The translations under genes were made by a program, and so were the position numbers. The notes under the pieces are model-generated. The model saw only the letters and a program-made list of their open reading frames with translations, was not told where the DNA came from and did not search any database. From Serratia inhibens (GTDB lineage Bacteria; Pseudomonadota; Gammaproteobacteria; Enterobacterales; Enterobacteriaceae), in the NCBI RefSeq assembly GCF_003591175.1, contig NZ_QYYG01000007.1:186001-250000 (forward strand): 64,000 bases of DNA, read 5' to 3'. Below, piece by piece: positions 25,226-36,588 of this stretch (within the stretch, counting starts at the first letter, position 1; the number at the start of each line of letters is the position of its first letter).

Positions 25226-26596
25226 ATGAAGAAAAAGTCGTTAATTCTTAGTGCATTGGCAATGAGTATTGGCCTCACGCTCACCTCCGTACCGGCAGTC
25301 AGCGCGGCATTGCCCGTCGCCGTTCAGGGGCAATCGCTGCCAAGCCTGGCGCCGATGCTGGAAAAAGTCTTGCCCGCAGTAGTCAGCGTGCATGTTGAAG
25401 GGACTCAGGTGCAGCGCCAGCAAGTTCCAGAGGAATTCAAACGCTTCTTCGGCCCCGACGCTCCTGGACAGCAGCAAAGCTCACGCCCGTTTGAAGGGCT
25501 GGGCTCCGGCGTCATCATCGACGCCGCCAAAGGCTATGTGCTGACCAACAACCACGTCATCAACAACGCCGACAAAATCAGCGTGCAGCTGAATGACGGC
25601 CGCGAAGTGGACGCCAAACTGGTTGGCCGCGACGAGCAATCCGATATTGCCCTGCTGCAGCTCAGTGACGTGAAAAACCTGACCGCGATAAAAATGGCGG
25701 ACTCCGATGCGTTGCGGGTAGGCGATTTCGCCGTTGCCGTCGGTAACCCGTTTGGTCTCGGCCAAACCGCCACCTCCGGCATTATCTCCGCACTGGGCCG
25801 CAGTGGCCTGAACCTGGAAGGGCTGGAAAACTTTATCCAGACGGACGCCTCCATCAACCGCGGTAACTCCGGCGGCGCACTGGTTAATCTTAACGGCGAG
25901 CTGATAGGCATCAACACGGCCATTCTGGCGCCGGGCGGCGGCAACGTTGGCATCGGCTTTGCCATTCCTAGCAACATGGCGCAGAACCTCAGCCGGCAGC
26001 TGATCGAATTTGGCGAGGTGAAACGCGGCCTGCTTGGCATTAAAGGCAGTGAAATGACCGCCGATATGGCCAAGGCGTTTAATACTGACGCTCAACGCGG
26101 TGCCTTCGTCAGCGAAGTGTTGCCGAAATCCGCCGCCGCCAAGGCAGGTATCAAGGCCGGCGACATTTTGGTTTCCGTCGACGGCAAGCCGGTCAGCAGC
26201 TTCGCCGAACTGCGCGCCAAAGTGGGCACTACCGCACCGGGTAAAACCATCAAGGTCGGGCTGTTGCGCGATGGCAAACCGCAGGAAGTTGCCGTTACGC
26301 TGGATAACAGCGAAGGTGCCTCCACCAATGCCGAAACGTTGTCACCGGCCCTGCAGGGGGTTTCCCTCAGTAATGGCGCCCTCGCCAGCGGTGACAAAGG
26401 CGTGAAGATCGATAAGGTAGATAAAGGCTCAACGGCGGCGCAAATCGGGCTGCAGAAAGACGATGTGATTATTGGCGTCAACCGCCAGCGCGTTGAGAAC
26501 ATCACGGCGTTGCGTAAAGTCCTGGAAGCCAAACCACCGGTCATGGCGCTGAACATCGTGCGCGGCACCGAAACCATTTATCTGCTGCTGCGTTAA
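25226..26596 (+). CDS. degQ: Periplasmic serine protease DegQ
   Basis: A 456-residue HtrA-family protease and chaperone of the periplasm. The signal peptide is about residues 1-27 (cut after AVSA). The catalytic triad is His110, Asp140 and Ser215 (GNSGG). Two PDZ domains follow, at about 265-360 and 370-456. DegQ rather than DegP is indicated by the shorter LA loop, the length and the position just upstream of degS. I chose ATG 25226; an upstream in-frame extension lacks homology. Confidence 0.95.
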   Translation: MKKKSLILSALAMSIGLTLTSVPAVSAALPVAVQGQSLPSLAPMLEKVLPAVVSVHVEGTQVQRQQVPEEFKRFFGPDAPGQQQSSRPFEGLGSGVIIDAAKGYVLTNNHVINNADKISVQLNDGREVDAKLVGRDEQSDIALLQLSDVKNLTAIKMADSDALRVGDFAVAVGNPFGLGQTATSGIISALGRSGLNLEGLENFIQTDASINRGNSGGALVNLNGELIGINTAILAPGGGNVGIGFAIPSNMAQNLSRQLIEFGEVKRGLLGIKGSEMTADMAKAFNTDAQRGAFVSEVLPKSAAAKAGIKAGDILVSVDGKPVSSFAELRAKVGTTAPGKTIKVGLLRDGKPQEVAVTLDNSEGASTNAETLSPALQGVSLSNGALASGDKGVKIDKVDKGSTAAQIGLQKDDVIIGVNRQRVENITALRKVLEAKPPVMALNIVRGTETIYLLLR

Positions 26597-26607
26597 TTTG
26601 TTTAAAA

Positions 26608-26636
26608 ACCGGGCCCGGTGACATACTGCGCCCGGT
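26608..26636 (+). terminator. Weak hairpin after degQ
   Basis: ACCGGGC (26608-26614) pairs with GCCCGGT (26630-26636) over a 15-base loop; no clear T-run, so read-through into degS is likely. Confidence 0.4.
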
Positions 26637-26685
26637 ATTCTCATGTTATCCTCCGTTCATCCTTCATCTCACGTACTAAAACTCC

Positions 26686-27744
26686 ATGTTTGCTAAGCTC
26701 TTGCGTTCTGTCGTTATTGGTTTAATCGTTGCCGGCCTGCTGCTGGTTGCGCTGCCTGTGCTGCGCTCTTCCAATACTCTGTTCGCAGAAAAACATGAGA
26801 ATACCAGTGACGAAACGCCGGTCAGCTACAACAAGGCCGTGCGACGCGCTGCACCCGCCGTAGTAAATATCTACAATCGCAATATGAGCGGGACCGCCAA
26901 CGTGCTGTCGCTGGGTTCCGGCGTGATCATGAACGAGCGCGGTTATATTCTGACCAACCGCCACGTTATCAAGGATGCCCAACAAATTACCGTCGTGCTG
27001 CAGGACGGCCGTCGCTACGAAGCGCTGCTGGTCGGCTCCGACAGCCTGACCGATCTGGCCGTACTGAAGATAGACCCGGGCAATCTGCCGGTTATCCCTA
27101 TCAATAACGCCCGTGCCGCGCACGTGGGCGATGTGGTCCTGGCGATAGGCAATCCCTATAACCTCGGCCAGACCGTCACTCAGGGGATCCTCAGCGCCAC
27201 GGGGCGCATCAGTATGAGCACCACCGGCCGTCAGACCTTCCTGCAAACCGATGCCTCGATTAACCGTGGCAACTCCGGCGGCGCTTTGGTCAACTCGTTG
27301 GGTGAGTTAATCGGCATCAACACCCTGACCTACGACAAAATCACCGACGGTGAAACGCCGGAAGGCCTGGGTTTCGCCATTCCCATTGAACTTGCCACCA
27401 AGATCATGGACAAACTGATCCGTGATGGCCGCGTTATCCGCGGTTACTTCGGCATTCAGGGCAAAGAGATTATTCCTTTGCGTTCGTCCAATTCCGGCAT
27501 CGATCGCCTGCAAGGCATTATCGTGACCGAAATTACGCCGAACGGACCGGCGGGTAACGCAGGCTTCCATATCAACGACGTGATCATCAACGTAGACAAC
27601 AAACCGGCGATATCGGTGCTGGAGACCATGGACCAGGTGGCAGAGATACGCCCGGGTACGGAAATACCGGTCGTCGTGCTGCGTGACGGCAAGCGCATTA
27701 CGCTGAAGATGGCGGTAGGTGAATTTCCGGAAGACAGCAATTAA
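26686..27744 (+). CDS. degS: Site-1 protease DegS of the sigma-E pathway
   Basis: A 352-residue membrane-anchored HtrA protease that cuts RseA when its PDZ domain binds exposed outer-membrane protein tails, starting the sigma-E response. An N-terminal anchor helix spans about residues 4-27. The triad is His93, Asp123 and Ser198, three residues lower than in E. coli because the protein is three residues shorter. There is one PDZ domain (about 255-340). It follows degQ after 89 bp, as in E. coli. Confidence 0.95.
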   Translation: MFAKLLRSVVIGLIVAGLLLVALPVLRSSNTLFAEKHENTSDETPVSYNKAVRRAAPAVVNIYNRNMSGTANVLSLGSGVIMNERGYILTNRHVIKDAQQITVVLQDGRRYEALLVGSDSLTDLAVLKIDPGNLPVIPINNARAAHVGDVVLAIGNPYNLGQTVTQGILSATGRISMSTTGRQTFLQTDASINRGNSGGALVNSLGELIGINTLTYDKITDGETPEGLGFAIPIELATKIMDKLIRDGRVIRGYFGIQGKEIIPLRSSNSGIDRLQGIIVTEITPNGPAGNAGFHINDVIINVDNKPAISVLETMDQVAEIRPGTEIPVVVLRDGKRITLKMAVGEFPEDSN

Positions 27745-27747
27745 AAA

Positions 27748-27773
27748 GGGTCCGGCCAAAGTAAGCCGGACCC
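27748..27773. terminator. Terminator hairpin between degS and murA
   Basis: A perfect 9-bp stem (27748-27756 with 27765-27773) directly after the degS stop. It is the first of two hairpins between these convergent genes and lacks a long T-run. Confidence 0.65.
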
Positions 27774-27789
27774 TCAATAGGATATTTCC

Positions 27790-27808
27790 GCCGGGGCGTC
27801 GCCCCGGC
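27790..27808. terminator. Second hairpin between degS and murA
   Basis: GCCGGGGC pairs with GCCCCGGC over a three-base loop, 10 bp from the murA stop. It probably protects or ends the murA transcript. Confidence 0.55.
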
Positions 27809-27818
27809 GTCTGACAGA

Positions 27819-29096
<1,278 letters not shown>

Positions 29097-29132
29097 CTAA
29101 TCTGAAGCTGCCCGCCCGGAGGGCAAACAGCC

Positions 29133-29387
29133 TTAAAATCCGTTGAGTTTGCGGTCTCGCTGCCACTCTTCAGGGGTGTACGCCTTGATCGATAAGGCAT
29201 GAATGCGGTTGTCCGCAATGTATTCCATCAGCGGTGCGTAGACCGTCTGTTGTTTTTTGACGCGGCTCATGCCGGCAAACAGCTCGCCGACCACGATCGC
29301 CTGGAAGTGGCTGCCGTCGCCCGTGACATGTGCTTCATCCAGTGCCAACGCTTGCATCAGCACGTCTTTAATCTCGTTATTTTCCAT
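29133..29387 (-). CDS. ibaG: BolA-family protein IbaG
   Basis: An 84-residue BolA-like protein, full length for E. coli IbaG (YrbA). It binds Fe-S clusters together with monothiol glutaredoxin and is induced by acid. The BolA core motif is [14 protein letters not shown], and the conserved His is in NRIHAL. It lies between the mla operon terminator and murA; its product is too small for sub-domains. Confidence 0.92.
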   Translation of the reverse strand: MENNEIKDVLMQALALDEAHVTGDGSHFQAIVVGELFAGMSRVKKQQTVYAPLMEYIADNRIHALSIKAYTPEEWQRDRKLNGF

Positions 29388-29464
29388 AGTATCCAGTTCT
29401 GCAGCAAAAGGATCATAATCAGCCTGACATCTTAGTGGAATACGACGTTTTCTTAAACTAAAGA

Positions 29465-29491
29465 AAAAGCCCCTATTACATAGGGGCTTTT
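29465..29491 (-). terminator. Rho-independent terminator of the mla operon
   Basis: A perfect 11-bp stem (29465-29475 with 29481-29491), with the T-rich arm giving CTTTTTC on the minus strand. It lies 36 bp beyond the mlaB stop and separates mla from ibaG-murA. Confidence 0.9.
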
Positions 29492-29527
29492 GGGGATATG
29501 ACCATCTTCAGCCAGCTGAAAATATCG

Positions 29528-29830
29528 CTAACCAGCGGTATCGACAGGCATTATTGCTTGCAGGTTGTACAACGCTATCAGCGTTTTCAAGCGATCGGTG
29601 GCGCCGGAAATTTTTAATTCAACGCCTCGCTGGCGCTGCAGCTCACGCAAATGCACCAGCAGCGCCAACCCGGAAGAGTCCACGCGTTGCAGTTGCGAGA
29701 CGTCGAGAGCGGTTTTATCCGCCAGCAACCTTTCCCGCTGCTCCCACAACGGCAGCAGCGTTTCCCGGTCCAGCTCGCCGCGCAGGATCAAGGTCTGCTG
29801 CTGCGATTCAAAGCTGAGTGCGGCCGACAT
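29528..29830 (-). CDS. mlaB: Phospholipid transport protein MlaB (STAS domain)
   Basis: A 100-residue cytosolic STAS-domain protein that binds MlaF and stabilises the MlaFEDB ABC complex. The conserved helix start, RVDSSGLALL, is present. Its ATG shares one base with the mlaC stop (TGATG), so translation is coupled. It is the last gene of mlaFEDCB. Confidence 0.92.
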   Translation of the reverse strand: MSAALSFESQQQTLILRGELDRETLLPLWEQRERLLADKTALDVSQLQRVDSSGLALLVHLRELQRQRGVELKISGATDRLKTLIALYNLQAIMPVDTAG

Positions 29831-30459
29831 CAGTTTTTCTGTTCCAGCGTGATAGGCCGCTGCGCCGCTGCCTGCAGCTGTTTGGTCAGACCGTCAATGC
29901 CCTGAGTACGCAGGGTCGACGCCCACTCGTTCTGTTTGGTGGTAATCATGCTGACGCCTTCGGCGATCATGTCATACGCCTGCCAGTGGCCGGTTTTACT
30001 GTTTTTACGCCATTGGAAATCCAAGCGTACCGGTGGGCGACCGTCTTTATCAATGATGGTCACGCGGATGGCGACGATGTCGGCGTCACCCAGCGGCTGC
30101 TCAGGGGCGATCTGGTAGGTCTGGCCGTGGTACATCGCCAGCGCCTGGCCATAAGCCTGCTCCAGATAGGCCTGGAATGCGGTGAAATAGGCATCACGCT
30201 GCGCCGGCGTCGCTTCTTTGTAATAACGGCCCAGCACCAACGCACCGGCGTATTTGACCTGCACGAACGGCATCAGCTCCTGATGCACCACCGAACGCAG
30301 GTAGTTAGGGTCCTGCTTGATTTTTGGCTGTTCGGTTTTCAGCCGGGTAAAGGTTTTCTCAGCCGCGTCTTGCATCAGGCTGTACGGGTTGGTTTGATCG
30401 ACCGCATTCGCCAGCGGAGCAACCACCAGCAGGGCAACCATAAGTAAACGTTTAAACAT
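29830..30459 (-). CDS. mlaC: Periplasmic phospholipid-binding protein MlaC
   Basis: A 209-residue periplasmic carrier with a signal peptide of about 19 residues (cut after PLANA). It ferries phospholipids between MlaA-OmpC in the outer membrane and MlaFEDB in the inner membrane. Length and sequence match E. coli MlaC (211 aa). It follows mlaD by 14 bp. Confidence 0.94.
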   Translation of the reverse strand: MFKRLLMVALLVVAPLANAVDQTNPYSLMQDAAEKTFTRLKTEQPKIKQDPNYLRSVVHQELMPFVQVKYAGALVLGRYYKEATPAQRDAYFTAFQAYLEQAYGQALAMYHGQTYQIAPEQPLGDADIVAIRVTIIDKDGRPPVRLDFQWRKNSKTGHWQAYDMIAEGVSMITTKQNEWASTLRTQGIDGLTKQLQAAAQRPITLEQKN

Positions 30460-30473
30460 GCAGGTTTCCTCTC

Positions 30474-31025
30474 TTAATGACTTGGGGCGACAGATTGCGG
30501 CGCAGTACCGGCAGCCGGCTCGGCGGCCGCGTCTCCCGGTTTGGCTGCATTATCCTGGCCGCCGCTTTTATACAGGAACTGGCCGATCAGATCTTCCAGA
30601 ACCATGGCTGATTTGGTGTCCTGAATAGTGCCGCCGTCCTTCAGAATGGTGGTGCCCATATCAGGATCTTCAAAACCGACGTTCAGTGCCAGATACTGCT
30701 CCCCCAACAGGCCGGAAGTGCGGATCGCCAGTGAGCTGGTGTCCGGGATTTGGTTATATTTGTCCTGAATGTCCAAGGCTACGCGCGGCGTATAAGTTTT
30801 AGGATCGAGCGAGATGTCGGCCACACGACCAATCATCACGCCACCTATTTTCACCGGCGAGCGCGCTTTAAGGCCGCCGATATTATCGAAGGTCGCATAG
30901 ATGCGGTACGTCGGCTCGTTACCGATCGACTTAATGTTCGCTACCTGCAGGCAGAGAAAGACGATGGCGCACAGCGCAATCAGCATAAACGCCCCAACCC
31001 AAATTTCACTCTTCTTCGTTTGCAT
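30474..31025 (-). CDS. mlaD: MCE-domain lipid transporter subunit MlaD
   Basis: A 183-residue inner-membrane protein with one N-terminal helix (about residues 8-30) and one MCE domain (about 38-120, with [17 protein letters not shown]). It forms the hexameric ring on the periplasmic side of MlaE. The C-terminal tail is Ala/Pro-rich and variable. I chose ATG 31025 ([11 protein letters not shown]); an ATG-like start 15 bases upstream is not conserved. Confidence 0.94.
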   Translation of the reverse strand: MQTKKSEIWVGAFMLIALCAIVFLCLQVANIKSIGNEPTYRIYATFDNIGGLKARSPVKIGGVMIGRVADISLDPKTYTPRVALDIQDKYNQIPDTSSLAIRTSGLLGEQYLALNVGFEDPDMGTTILKDGGTIQDTKSAMVLEDLIGQFLYKSGGQDNAAKPGDAAAEPAAGTAPQSVAPSH

Positions 31026-31029
31026 CGAA

Positions 31030-31812
31030 TCAATTCCCAAACATCAGTGCTGTCAGCACGAAATCCAATCCCAACACCGCCAGTGACGAATGTACCACGG
31101 TACGCGTCGTTGCCCGGCTAATCCCTTCAGAGGTCGGCACCGCATCATACCCGTTGAAAATGGCAATCCAGGTCACGGTGATGGCGAATACCACGCTCTT
31201 GAGCAGGCAGTTGAGCAAGTCTTTTCTCCACTCCACTGCACCCTGCATCGCCGACCAGAAGAAGCCGCTGTCGATGCCCTTCCAATCCACGCCGACTATC
31301 GATCCGCCCCAGATGCCCACAGCGACGAAGATAATCGTCAGCAGAGGCATGCTGATCAAACCGGCCCAAAAGCGCGGCGCGACAATCCGCCGCAGCGGAT
31401 CGACGGCCATCATTTCCAGGCTGGAAATTTGTTCGGTCGCCTTCATCAGGCCGATTTCTGCCGTCAACGCAGACCCGGCGCGGCCGGCAAACAGCAGCGC
31501 AGTGACCACAGGCCCCAGCTCACGCAGCAGCGACAGCGCCACCATCATACCCAGACTGGCTTCGGCGCTGTAAGTGGTCAGTACCAGATAACCTTGCAGC
31601 CCCAGCACCATGCCGATAAACAGCCCGGAAACCATGATGATCAGCAGCGATTGCACACCCACGCTGTGCATTTGCTTTAGCAACAGCGGCCACTGTTTGC
31701 GCGGCTCCGGCCGCCCGACCAGTGCGTTGAACAACATCAACCCCGCGCGCCCAAAGCTGGCGCTGGTATTGATGCCACGGCGCCCTAACGACGCTAACGC
31801 CTGTAATAACAT
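31030..31812 (-). CDS. mlaE: Phospholipid ABC transporter permease MlaE
   Basis: A 260-residue integral membrane permease of the MlaE family, with about five to six hydrophobic helices and the conserved coupling segment LREL-GPV. It follows mlaF by 4 bp and precedes mlaD by 4 bp. It forms the membrane core of the MlaFEDB complex that maintains outer-membrane lipid asymmetry. Confidence 0.95.
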   Translation of the reverse strand: MLLQALASLGRRGINTSASFGRAGLMLFNALVGRPEPRKQWPLLLKQMHSVGVQSLLIIMVSGLFIGMVLGLQGYLVLTTYSAEASLGMMVALSLLRELGPVVTALLFAGRAGSALTAEIGLMKATEQISSLEMMAVDPLRRIVAPRFWAGLISMPLLTIIFVAVGIWGGSIVGVDWKGIDSGFFWSAMQGAVEWRKDLLNCLLKSVVFAITVTWIAIFNGYDAVPTSEGISRATTRTVVHSSLAVLGLDFVLTALMFGN

Positions 31813-31816
31813 GAGC

Positions 31817-32632
31817 TTATTTACTCCCTAAGCCTAACAGTTCGGCCTGGTAATCCCCGGCCGGATAACGGAAGGGTACCGGCCCATCGGCAATACCATC
31901 CAGGAACTGGCGCACGCGTGCATCAGGATTGTTCTGTAATTGCGGCGTCGTCCCTTCGGCAATCACCCGATGATCGGCAACGATATACGCGTAGTCGGCG
32001 ATGCTCAGCACTTCCGGCACGTCGTGCGAAACCACGATGCAGGTGATACCCAGCGCATGGTTCAGCTCATCGATCAGCTTCACCAACACGCCCATGGTGA
32101 TCGGATCCTGGCCGACGAAAGGTTCGTCGAACATGATAAGCTCCGGGTCGAGCGCTATCGCCCGTGCCAACGCGGCTCGCCGCGCCATGCCACCGGACAG
32201 TTCGTTGGGCATCAGCTCCGCCGCGCCGCGCAACCCGACCGCTTCCAGTTTCATCATCACCGTGCTGCGCAAAATCGGTTCCGGCAAACGGCTGTGCTCA
32301 CGCAGCGGATAGGCCACGTTTTCAAACACCGTAAGATCGGTGAACAGCGCGCCAGACTGGAACAACATGCTCATTTTCTTGCGCGCCTCATACAGCTGAT
32401 GGCGGGATAACGCGGGAATATTATCGCCATCGAACCAGATCTCGCCGCGGTCCGGTGCCAGTTGGCCGCCAATCAGGCGCAACAGCGTGGTTTTACCAAT
32501 ACCGGACGGCCCCATGATCGCCGTGACCTTGCCGCGGGGAACCGTCAGGTTGATGTCTTCGAATATCAGTCGATCGCCGCGCGAGAAACTCATGTCGCGC
32601 ACTTCGACCAGATTCTCTGCATTTTGGTGCAT
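31817..32632 (-). CDS. mlaF: Phospholipid ABC transporter ATPase MlaF
   Basis: A 271-residue ABC ATPase. Walker A GPSGIGKT is residues 41-48, the signature is LSGGMARR, Walker B is LIMFDEPF, and the H-loop is VVSHD. The C-terminal extension that wraps onto MlaB is present. I chose ATG 32632, preceded by AAAGGA, because homology starts there; the frame stays open to 32707. First gene of mlaFEDCB, divergent from yrbG. Confidence 0.94.
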   Translation of the reverse strand: MHQNAENLVEVRDMSFSRGDRLIFEDINLTVPRGKVTAIMGPSGIGKTTLLRLIGGQLAPDRGEIWFDGDNIPALSRHQLYEARKKMSMLFQSGALFTDLTVFENVAYPLREHSRLPEPILRSTVMMKLEAVGLRGAAELMPNELSGGMARRAALARAIALDPELIMFDEPFVGQDPITMGVLVKLIDELNHALGITCIVVSHDVPEVLSIADYAYIVADHRVIAEGTTPQLQNNPDARVRQFLDGIADGPVPFRYPAGDYQAELLGLGSK

Positions 32633-32946
32633 GTTAATGGATCCTTTACGGCTCATTTTTGCCAAATCTACCCGCGATGTTAAAGCAACGGGCGCAACGC
32701 GTCTCATCTTTACAAAAACTTACCGGCATTTCGCTACCAATGGTGCGCTAAGGCTGTACCTGATTTTACTTTTACGCGCCACACGGTCAAAATTGCGTAT
32801 ATAACGAAAAAAACGAATCTGTTCATATATTAGCCGGGAAAACCCGTTGCTGTGGCTTTAGCCTGCACAACGGAGGGCAAAGCAAGATAGCCGAATTTCG
32901 GCTTTTAACCAACGAACCGGGATGATACCCAACAATAGGACCCTGC

Positions 32947-33924
32947 ATGTTTCTCGCGATAGTTTTACTCATCGTTGGTTTATTTTTACTGGTGTATGGC
33001 GCAGACCGCTTAGTTTACGGTGCTGCGGTGATTTCCCGTTCGCTTGGCGTGCCGCCGTTAATCATCGGCATGACCATCGTCGGTATCGGCACTTCGCTGC
33101 CGGAGCTGTTCGTGTCGACCACCGCTGCGCTGAATGGGCAGATAGATATGGCCGTGGGGAACGTATTAGGTTCCAACATTGCAAATATATTATTGATCCT
33201 TGGCGTGGCTGCGCTGATTCACCCGCTGGCGGCGCGATCCGAGGTACTGCGCCGCGAACTGCCGCTGATGTTGGCGGTCACAGTATTGTGCGGTTTTGTG
33301 TTGATGGACGGCACCCTGAGCCGCCTGGATGGCGTAGTGCTGTTGGCCGCCGCTGCCGCCTTTATTTTATTGATGCTGAAAATCGCCCGGCTGGCGCAGC
33401 GCGAAGGCAGCGACAGCCTGACCGTGGAGCAAATCGCCGAGCTGCCGCAAGACAGCAGCAACACCGTGGCGGTGCTGTGGCTGGTGCTGGCGTTCATTAT
33501 TCTGCCGTTATCGTCCAAAATGGTGGTCGATAACGCCACGGTGATTGCGCACTATTTTGGCATGAGTGAACTGGTGGTCGGTTTGACCCTAATCGCCATC
33601 GGCACCAGCCTGCCGGAGTTGGCCACAACCATCGCCGGGGCACTAAAGGGGGAGGATGATATGGCGATTGGCAATATCATCGGCTCCAACATTTTCAACA
33701 CGGTGATCGTGCTGGGCGTTCCCGCTCTGTTGTCGCCGGGCAGCGTCGACCCTGCCGCCTTCCACCGCGATTATTGGGTCATGTTGGCGGTCAGCATTGT
33801 GCTCAGCGCCCTGTGCATCGGGCGAAAACATCGCATCGGTCATCTGGCGGGCGCTCTGTTATTATGTGGCTTTATTGCGTATCTTGCGGTGCTGTTTTTT
33901 AACCCTTTCAATACTTTCGGCTAA
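32947..33924 (+). CDS. yrbG: Calcium/sodium antiporter family protein YrbG
   Basis: A 325-residue inner-membrane protein of the CaCA family with about ten helices. The two inverted alpha repeats are visible as GIGTSLPELFVS and AIGTSLPELATT, each with its ion-binding Glu, and each is followed by a GNxxGSNI(A/F)N motif. Length equals E. coli YrbG. The true ion in the cell is not proven. It is divergent from mlaF and leads the kds-lpt-rpoN cluster. Confidence 0.93.
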   Translation: MFLAIVLLIVGLFLLVYGADRLVYGAAVISRSLGVPPLIIGMTIVGIGTSLPELFVSTTAALNGQIDMAVGNVLGSNIANILLILGVAALIHPLAARSEVLRRELPLMLAVTVLCGFVLMDGTLSRLDGVVLLAAAAAFILLMLKIARLAQREGSDSLTVEQIAELPQDSSNTVAVLWLVLAFIILPLSSKMVVDNATVIAHYFGMSELVVGLTLIAIGTSLPELATTIAGALKGEDDMAIGNIIGSNIFNTVIVLGVPALLSPGSVDPAAFHRDYWVMLAVSIVLSALCIGRKHRIGHLAGALLLCGFIAYLAVLFFNPFNTFG

Positions 33925-33940
33925 ATCGATGGGAATGAGC

Positions 33941-34927
33941 ATGTCGAACATTCAGTTGCAACCGGGTTTTGATTTTCAACAGGCAGGCAAAGAAGTGCTG
34001 CAGATTGAGCGTGACGGGCTGGCCCAGCTCGATCGGTACATCAATGCAGACTTTACCCGCGCCTGCGAATTGATCGCCGGCTGCTGCGGTAAAGTGGTCG
34101 TGATGGGCATGGGTAAATCCGGGCACATTGGCTGCAAGATTGCCGCCACCTTTGCCAGCACCGGCACGCCATCCTTCTTTGTTCACCCGGCGGAGGCCAG
34201 CCACGGCGACCTTGGCATGGTGACGGCACAGGATATCGTGCTCGCCATTTCCAATTCAGGCGAGTCCAACGAGATCCAGGCGCTCATCCCGGTCCTGAAG
34301 CGCCAGCAAATCCCGCTGATCTGCATGACCAACAACCCGGAAAGCTCGATGGGCAAAGCGGCGGATATTCACCTGTGCATCAAGGTGCCGCAGGAAGCCT
34401 GCCCGCTCGGCCTGGCACCCACCACCAGCACCACCGCTACCCTGGTGATGGGCGATGCGCTGGCAGTGGCGTTGCTGAAAGCCCGCGGTTTCACGCCGGA
34501 AGATTTTGCGCTGTCGCACCCCGGTGGCGCCCTGGGCCGCAGGTTGTTGCTGCGCGTTTGCGACATCATGCACAGCGGCGAGGAAATCCCGCACGTCAGC
34601 GCCGATGCATCGCTGCGCGACGCGTTGCTGGAAATCACGCGCAAAAACCTGGGCATGACGGTCATCTGCGACGATCTGATGAAAATCGCCGGCATCTTTA
34701 CCGATGGTGACCTGCGGCGGATATTTGATATGGGCATCAACCTCAACGAAGCCCGGATCATCGATGTCATGACGCTCGGCGGCGTACGGGTACGCCCGAA
34801 CCTGCTGGCGGTCGATGCGTTGAACCTGATGCAGCAGCGCCATATCACCGCGCTGCTGGTTGCCGATGGCGACCAATTGCTGGGTGTGGTACATATGCAT
34901 GACATGCTGCGCGCCGGCGTCGTTTAA
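33941..34927 (+). CDS. kdsD: D-arabinose 5-phosphate isomerase KdsD
   Basis: A 328-residue enzyme converting ribulose 5-phosphate to arabinose 5-phosphate, the first step to Kdo. An N-terminal SIS domain (about 40-175, with GMGKSGHIG and SNSGESNE) is followed by two CBS domains (about 200-328). Three ATGs lie close together (33929, 33935, 33941); I chose the last because it gives the same 328-residue product as E. coli and has GGGA upstream. Confidence 0.94.
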   Translation: MSNIQLQPGFDFQQAGKEVLQIERDGLAQLDRYINADFTRACELIAGCCGKVVVMGMGKSGHIGCKIAATFASTGTPSFFVHPAEASHGDLGMVTAQDIVLAISNSGESNEIQALIPVLKRQQIPLICMTNNPESSMGKAADIHLCIKVPQEACPLGLAPTTSTTATLVMGDALAVALLKARGFTPEDFALSHPGGALGRRLLLRVCDIMHSGEEIPHVSADASLRDALLEITRKNLGMTVICDDLMKIAGIFTDGDLRRIFDMGINLNEARIIDVMTLGGVRVRPNLLAVDALNLMQQRHITALLVADGDQLLGVVHMHDMLRAGVV

Positions 34928-34944
34928 TTAAGGAATAGAACTCA

Positions 34945-35499
34945 ATGAGTCTGGTTGAAACCTGCTACGGGCCTGTAGAACAAGACGTCATGGCGCGTGC
35001 CGGCAAAATCCGCCTGCTGATTTGCGATGTCGACGGCGTGCTGTCAGACGGCCTGATTTTTATGGGCAACAACGGCGAAGAATTAAAAGCGTTCAACGTG
35101 CGCGACGGTTACGGCATTCGCTGCCTGAAAACTTCGGATATCGACGTGGCGATTATCACCGGACGTTCAGCCAAACTGCTGGAAGATCGGGCGAAAACCC
35201 TCGGCATCACCCATCTGTATCAAGGGCAGTCCGATAAGCTTTTGGCCTTCCGCGAACTGTTGGATACACTGTCATTGAACGCGGATCAGGTGGCCTATAT
35301 CGGTGACGACTTGATCGACTGGCCGGTGATGGCTCAGGTTGGTCTGGCGGTCGCCGTGGCGGATGCGCATCCGTTACTGACGCCAAGAGCCCACTACGTT
35401 ACCCGTATTGCCGGTGGCCGCGGCGCGGTGCGCGAACTGTGCGACATTATTCTTTTGGCACAAAATAAGCTGGAGGACGCCAAAGGGCTGTCGATATGA
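34945..35499 (+). CDS. kdsC: Kdo-8-phosphate phosphatase KdsC
   Basis: A 184-residue HAD-superfamily phosphatase that releases Kdo from Kdo 8-phosphate. The catalytic motif is CDVDGV with nucleophile Asp28 and acid Asp30; motif III is GDDLIDWPVM. It is a few residues shorter than E. coli KdsC (188). Its stop overlaps lptC by 4 bp. Confidence 0.94.
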   Translation: MSLVETCYGPVEQDVMARAGKIRLLICDVDGVLSDGLIFMGNNGEELKAFNVRDGYGIRCLKTSDIDVAIITGRSAKLLEDRAKTLGITHLYQGQSDKLLAFRELLDTLSLNADQVAYIGDDLIDWPVMAQVGLAVAVADAHPLLTPRAHYVTRIAGGRGAVRELCDIILLAQNKLEDAKGLSI

Positions 35500-36074
35500 G
35501 CAAAACCAAACTTTGGATCACCCTCCTTCTGGCGGTGATCGCCCTGGCGCTGATTGGCTGGAACATGACTGATTTCAGTGATGATACGGTTCCAGGCCCC
35601 GTCAATGATCAGGACCCGACTTATCAGAGCCAGCATACGGTCACCATAGTGTACAATCCGACCGGGAAGCTGAGTTACAAGCTGGTGGCGGAAGACGTGA
35701 AATATTATACCGCCGATGAATTAAGCTGGTTTACCCAGCCGGTGATGACGCTGTTTGATGAAAACGCGGTGGCCACCTGGTCAGTTCGCGCCGATCGCGC
35801 CAAACTGACTAAAGACCGAATGCTGTATCTTTACGGCCATGTTGAGGTGAACAGCCTGACCACCACCTCGCAGCTGGAAAAAATTAAAACGGACAATGCT
35901 CAGGTGAATCTGGTGACCCAGGATGTCGCTTCGGATGATGAAGTGACTCTCTATGGGACAAACTTTACCTCTAACGGCATGAAAATGCGTGGGAACCTGC
36001 GGGCCAAAACCGCTGAGCTGATTGATAAGGTTAAGACCAACTATGAAATTCAGAACCAAAAAACAACGCCGTAA
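35496..36074 (+). CDS. lptC: LPS export protein LptC
   Basis: A 192-residue inner-membrane protein with one N-terminal helix (about residues 7-24) and a periplasmic beta-jellyroll. It takes LPS from LptB2FG and passes it to LptA. The start overlaps kdsC by four bases, and its 3' end overlaps lptA by 32 bp. Confidence 0.94.
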   Translation: MSKTKLWITLLLAVIALALIGWNMTDFSDDTVPGPVNDQDPTYQSQHTVTIVYNPTGKLSYKLVAEDVKYYTADELSWFTQPVMTLFDENAVATWSVRADRAKLTKDRMLYLYGHVEVNSLTTTSQLEKIKTDNAQVNLVTQDVASDDEVTLYGTNFTSNGMKMRGNLRAKTAELIDKVKTNYEIQNQKTTP

Positions 36075-36582
36075 TCTATTGATCGGAAGCCTCATTTTGG
36101 CCGCCAGCGCACCCGCATGGGCGCTGAAATCTGACTCCAACCAACCGGTAAGTATCGACTCGCTGAAACAATCTCTGGATATGCAGAGCAACGTCAGCAC
36201 CTTTACCGATAACGTGGTGATCAAGCAAGGCACCATCGACATCAAAGCGGATAAAGTGGTCGTTACCCGCCCTGGCGGCGATCAGAACAAAACCTATATC
36301 GAAGCCTTTGGCAATCCGGTTACCTTTTACCAGATGCAAGACAGCGGCAAGCCGGTAAAAGGCCATGCGCAGAAGGTCCGTTACGATGTGGCGTCGCAGT
36401 TGGTGACCCTGACCGGGAACGCCTATCTGGAGCAGCTCGACAGCAACGTGAAGGGCGATCGCATCACCTATCTGGTGCAACAGCAGCAAATGCAGGCGTT
36501 CAGCGATAAAGGCAAACGCGTGACTACGGTTCTGGTACCGTCGCAGTTGCAAGACAAAAACGGGCAAAAGAAGAGTAACTAA
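36043..36582 (+). CDS. lptA: LPS transport periplasmic bridge protein LptA
   Basis: A 179-residue periplasmic protein that builds the beta-jellyroll bridge carrying LPS to the outer membrane. The signal peptide ends near residue 27 (APAWA). I chose ATG 36043 inside lptC (MKFRTKKQRRN), matching the E. coli start and its overlap with lptC. Conserved segments include DKVVVTRPGG and LTGNAYL. Confidence 0.94.
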   Translation: MKFRTKKQRRNLLIGSLILAASAPAWALKSDSNQPVSIDSLKQSLDMQSNVSTFTDNVVIKQGTIDIKADKVVVTRPGGDQNKTYIEAFGNPVTFYQMQDSGKPVKGHAQKVRYDVASQLVTLTGNAYLEQLDSNVKGDRITYLVQQQQMQAFSDKGKRVTTVLVPSQLQDKNGQKKSN

Positions 36583-36588
36583 TCACTT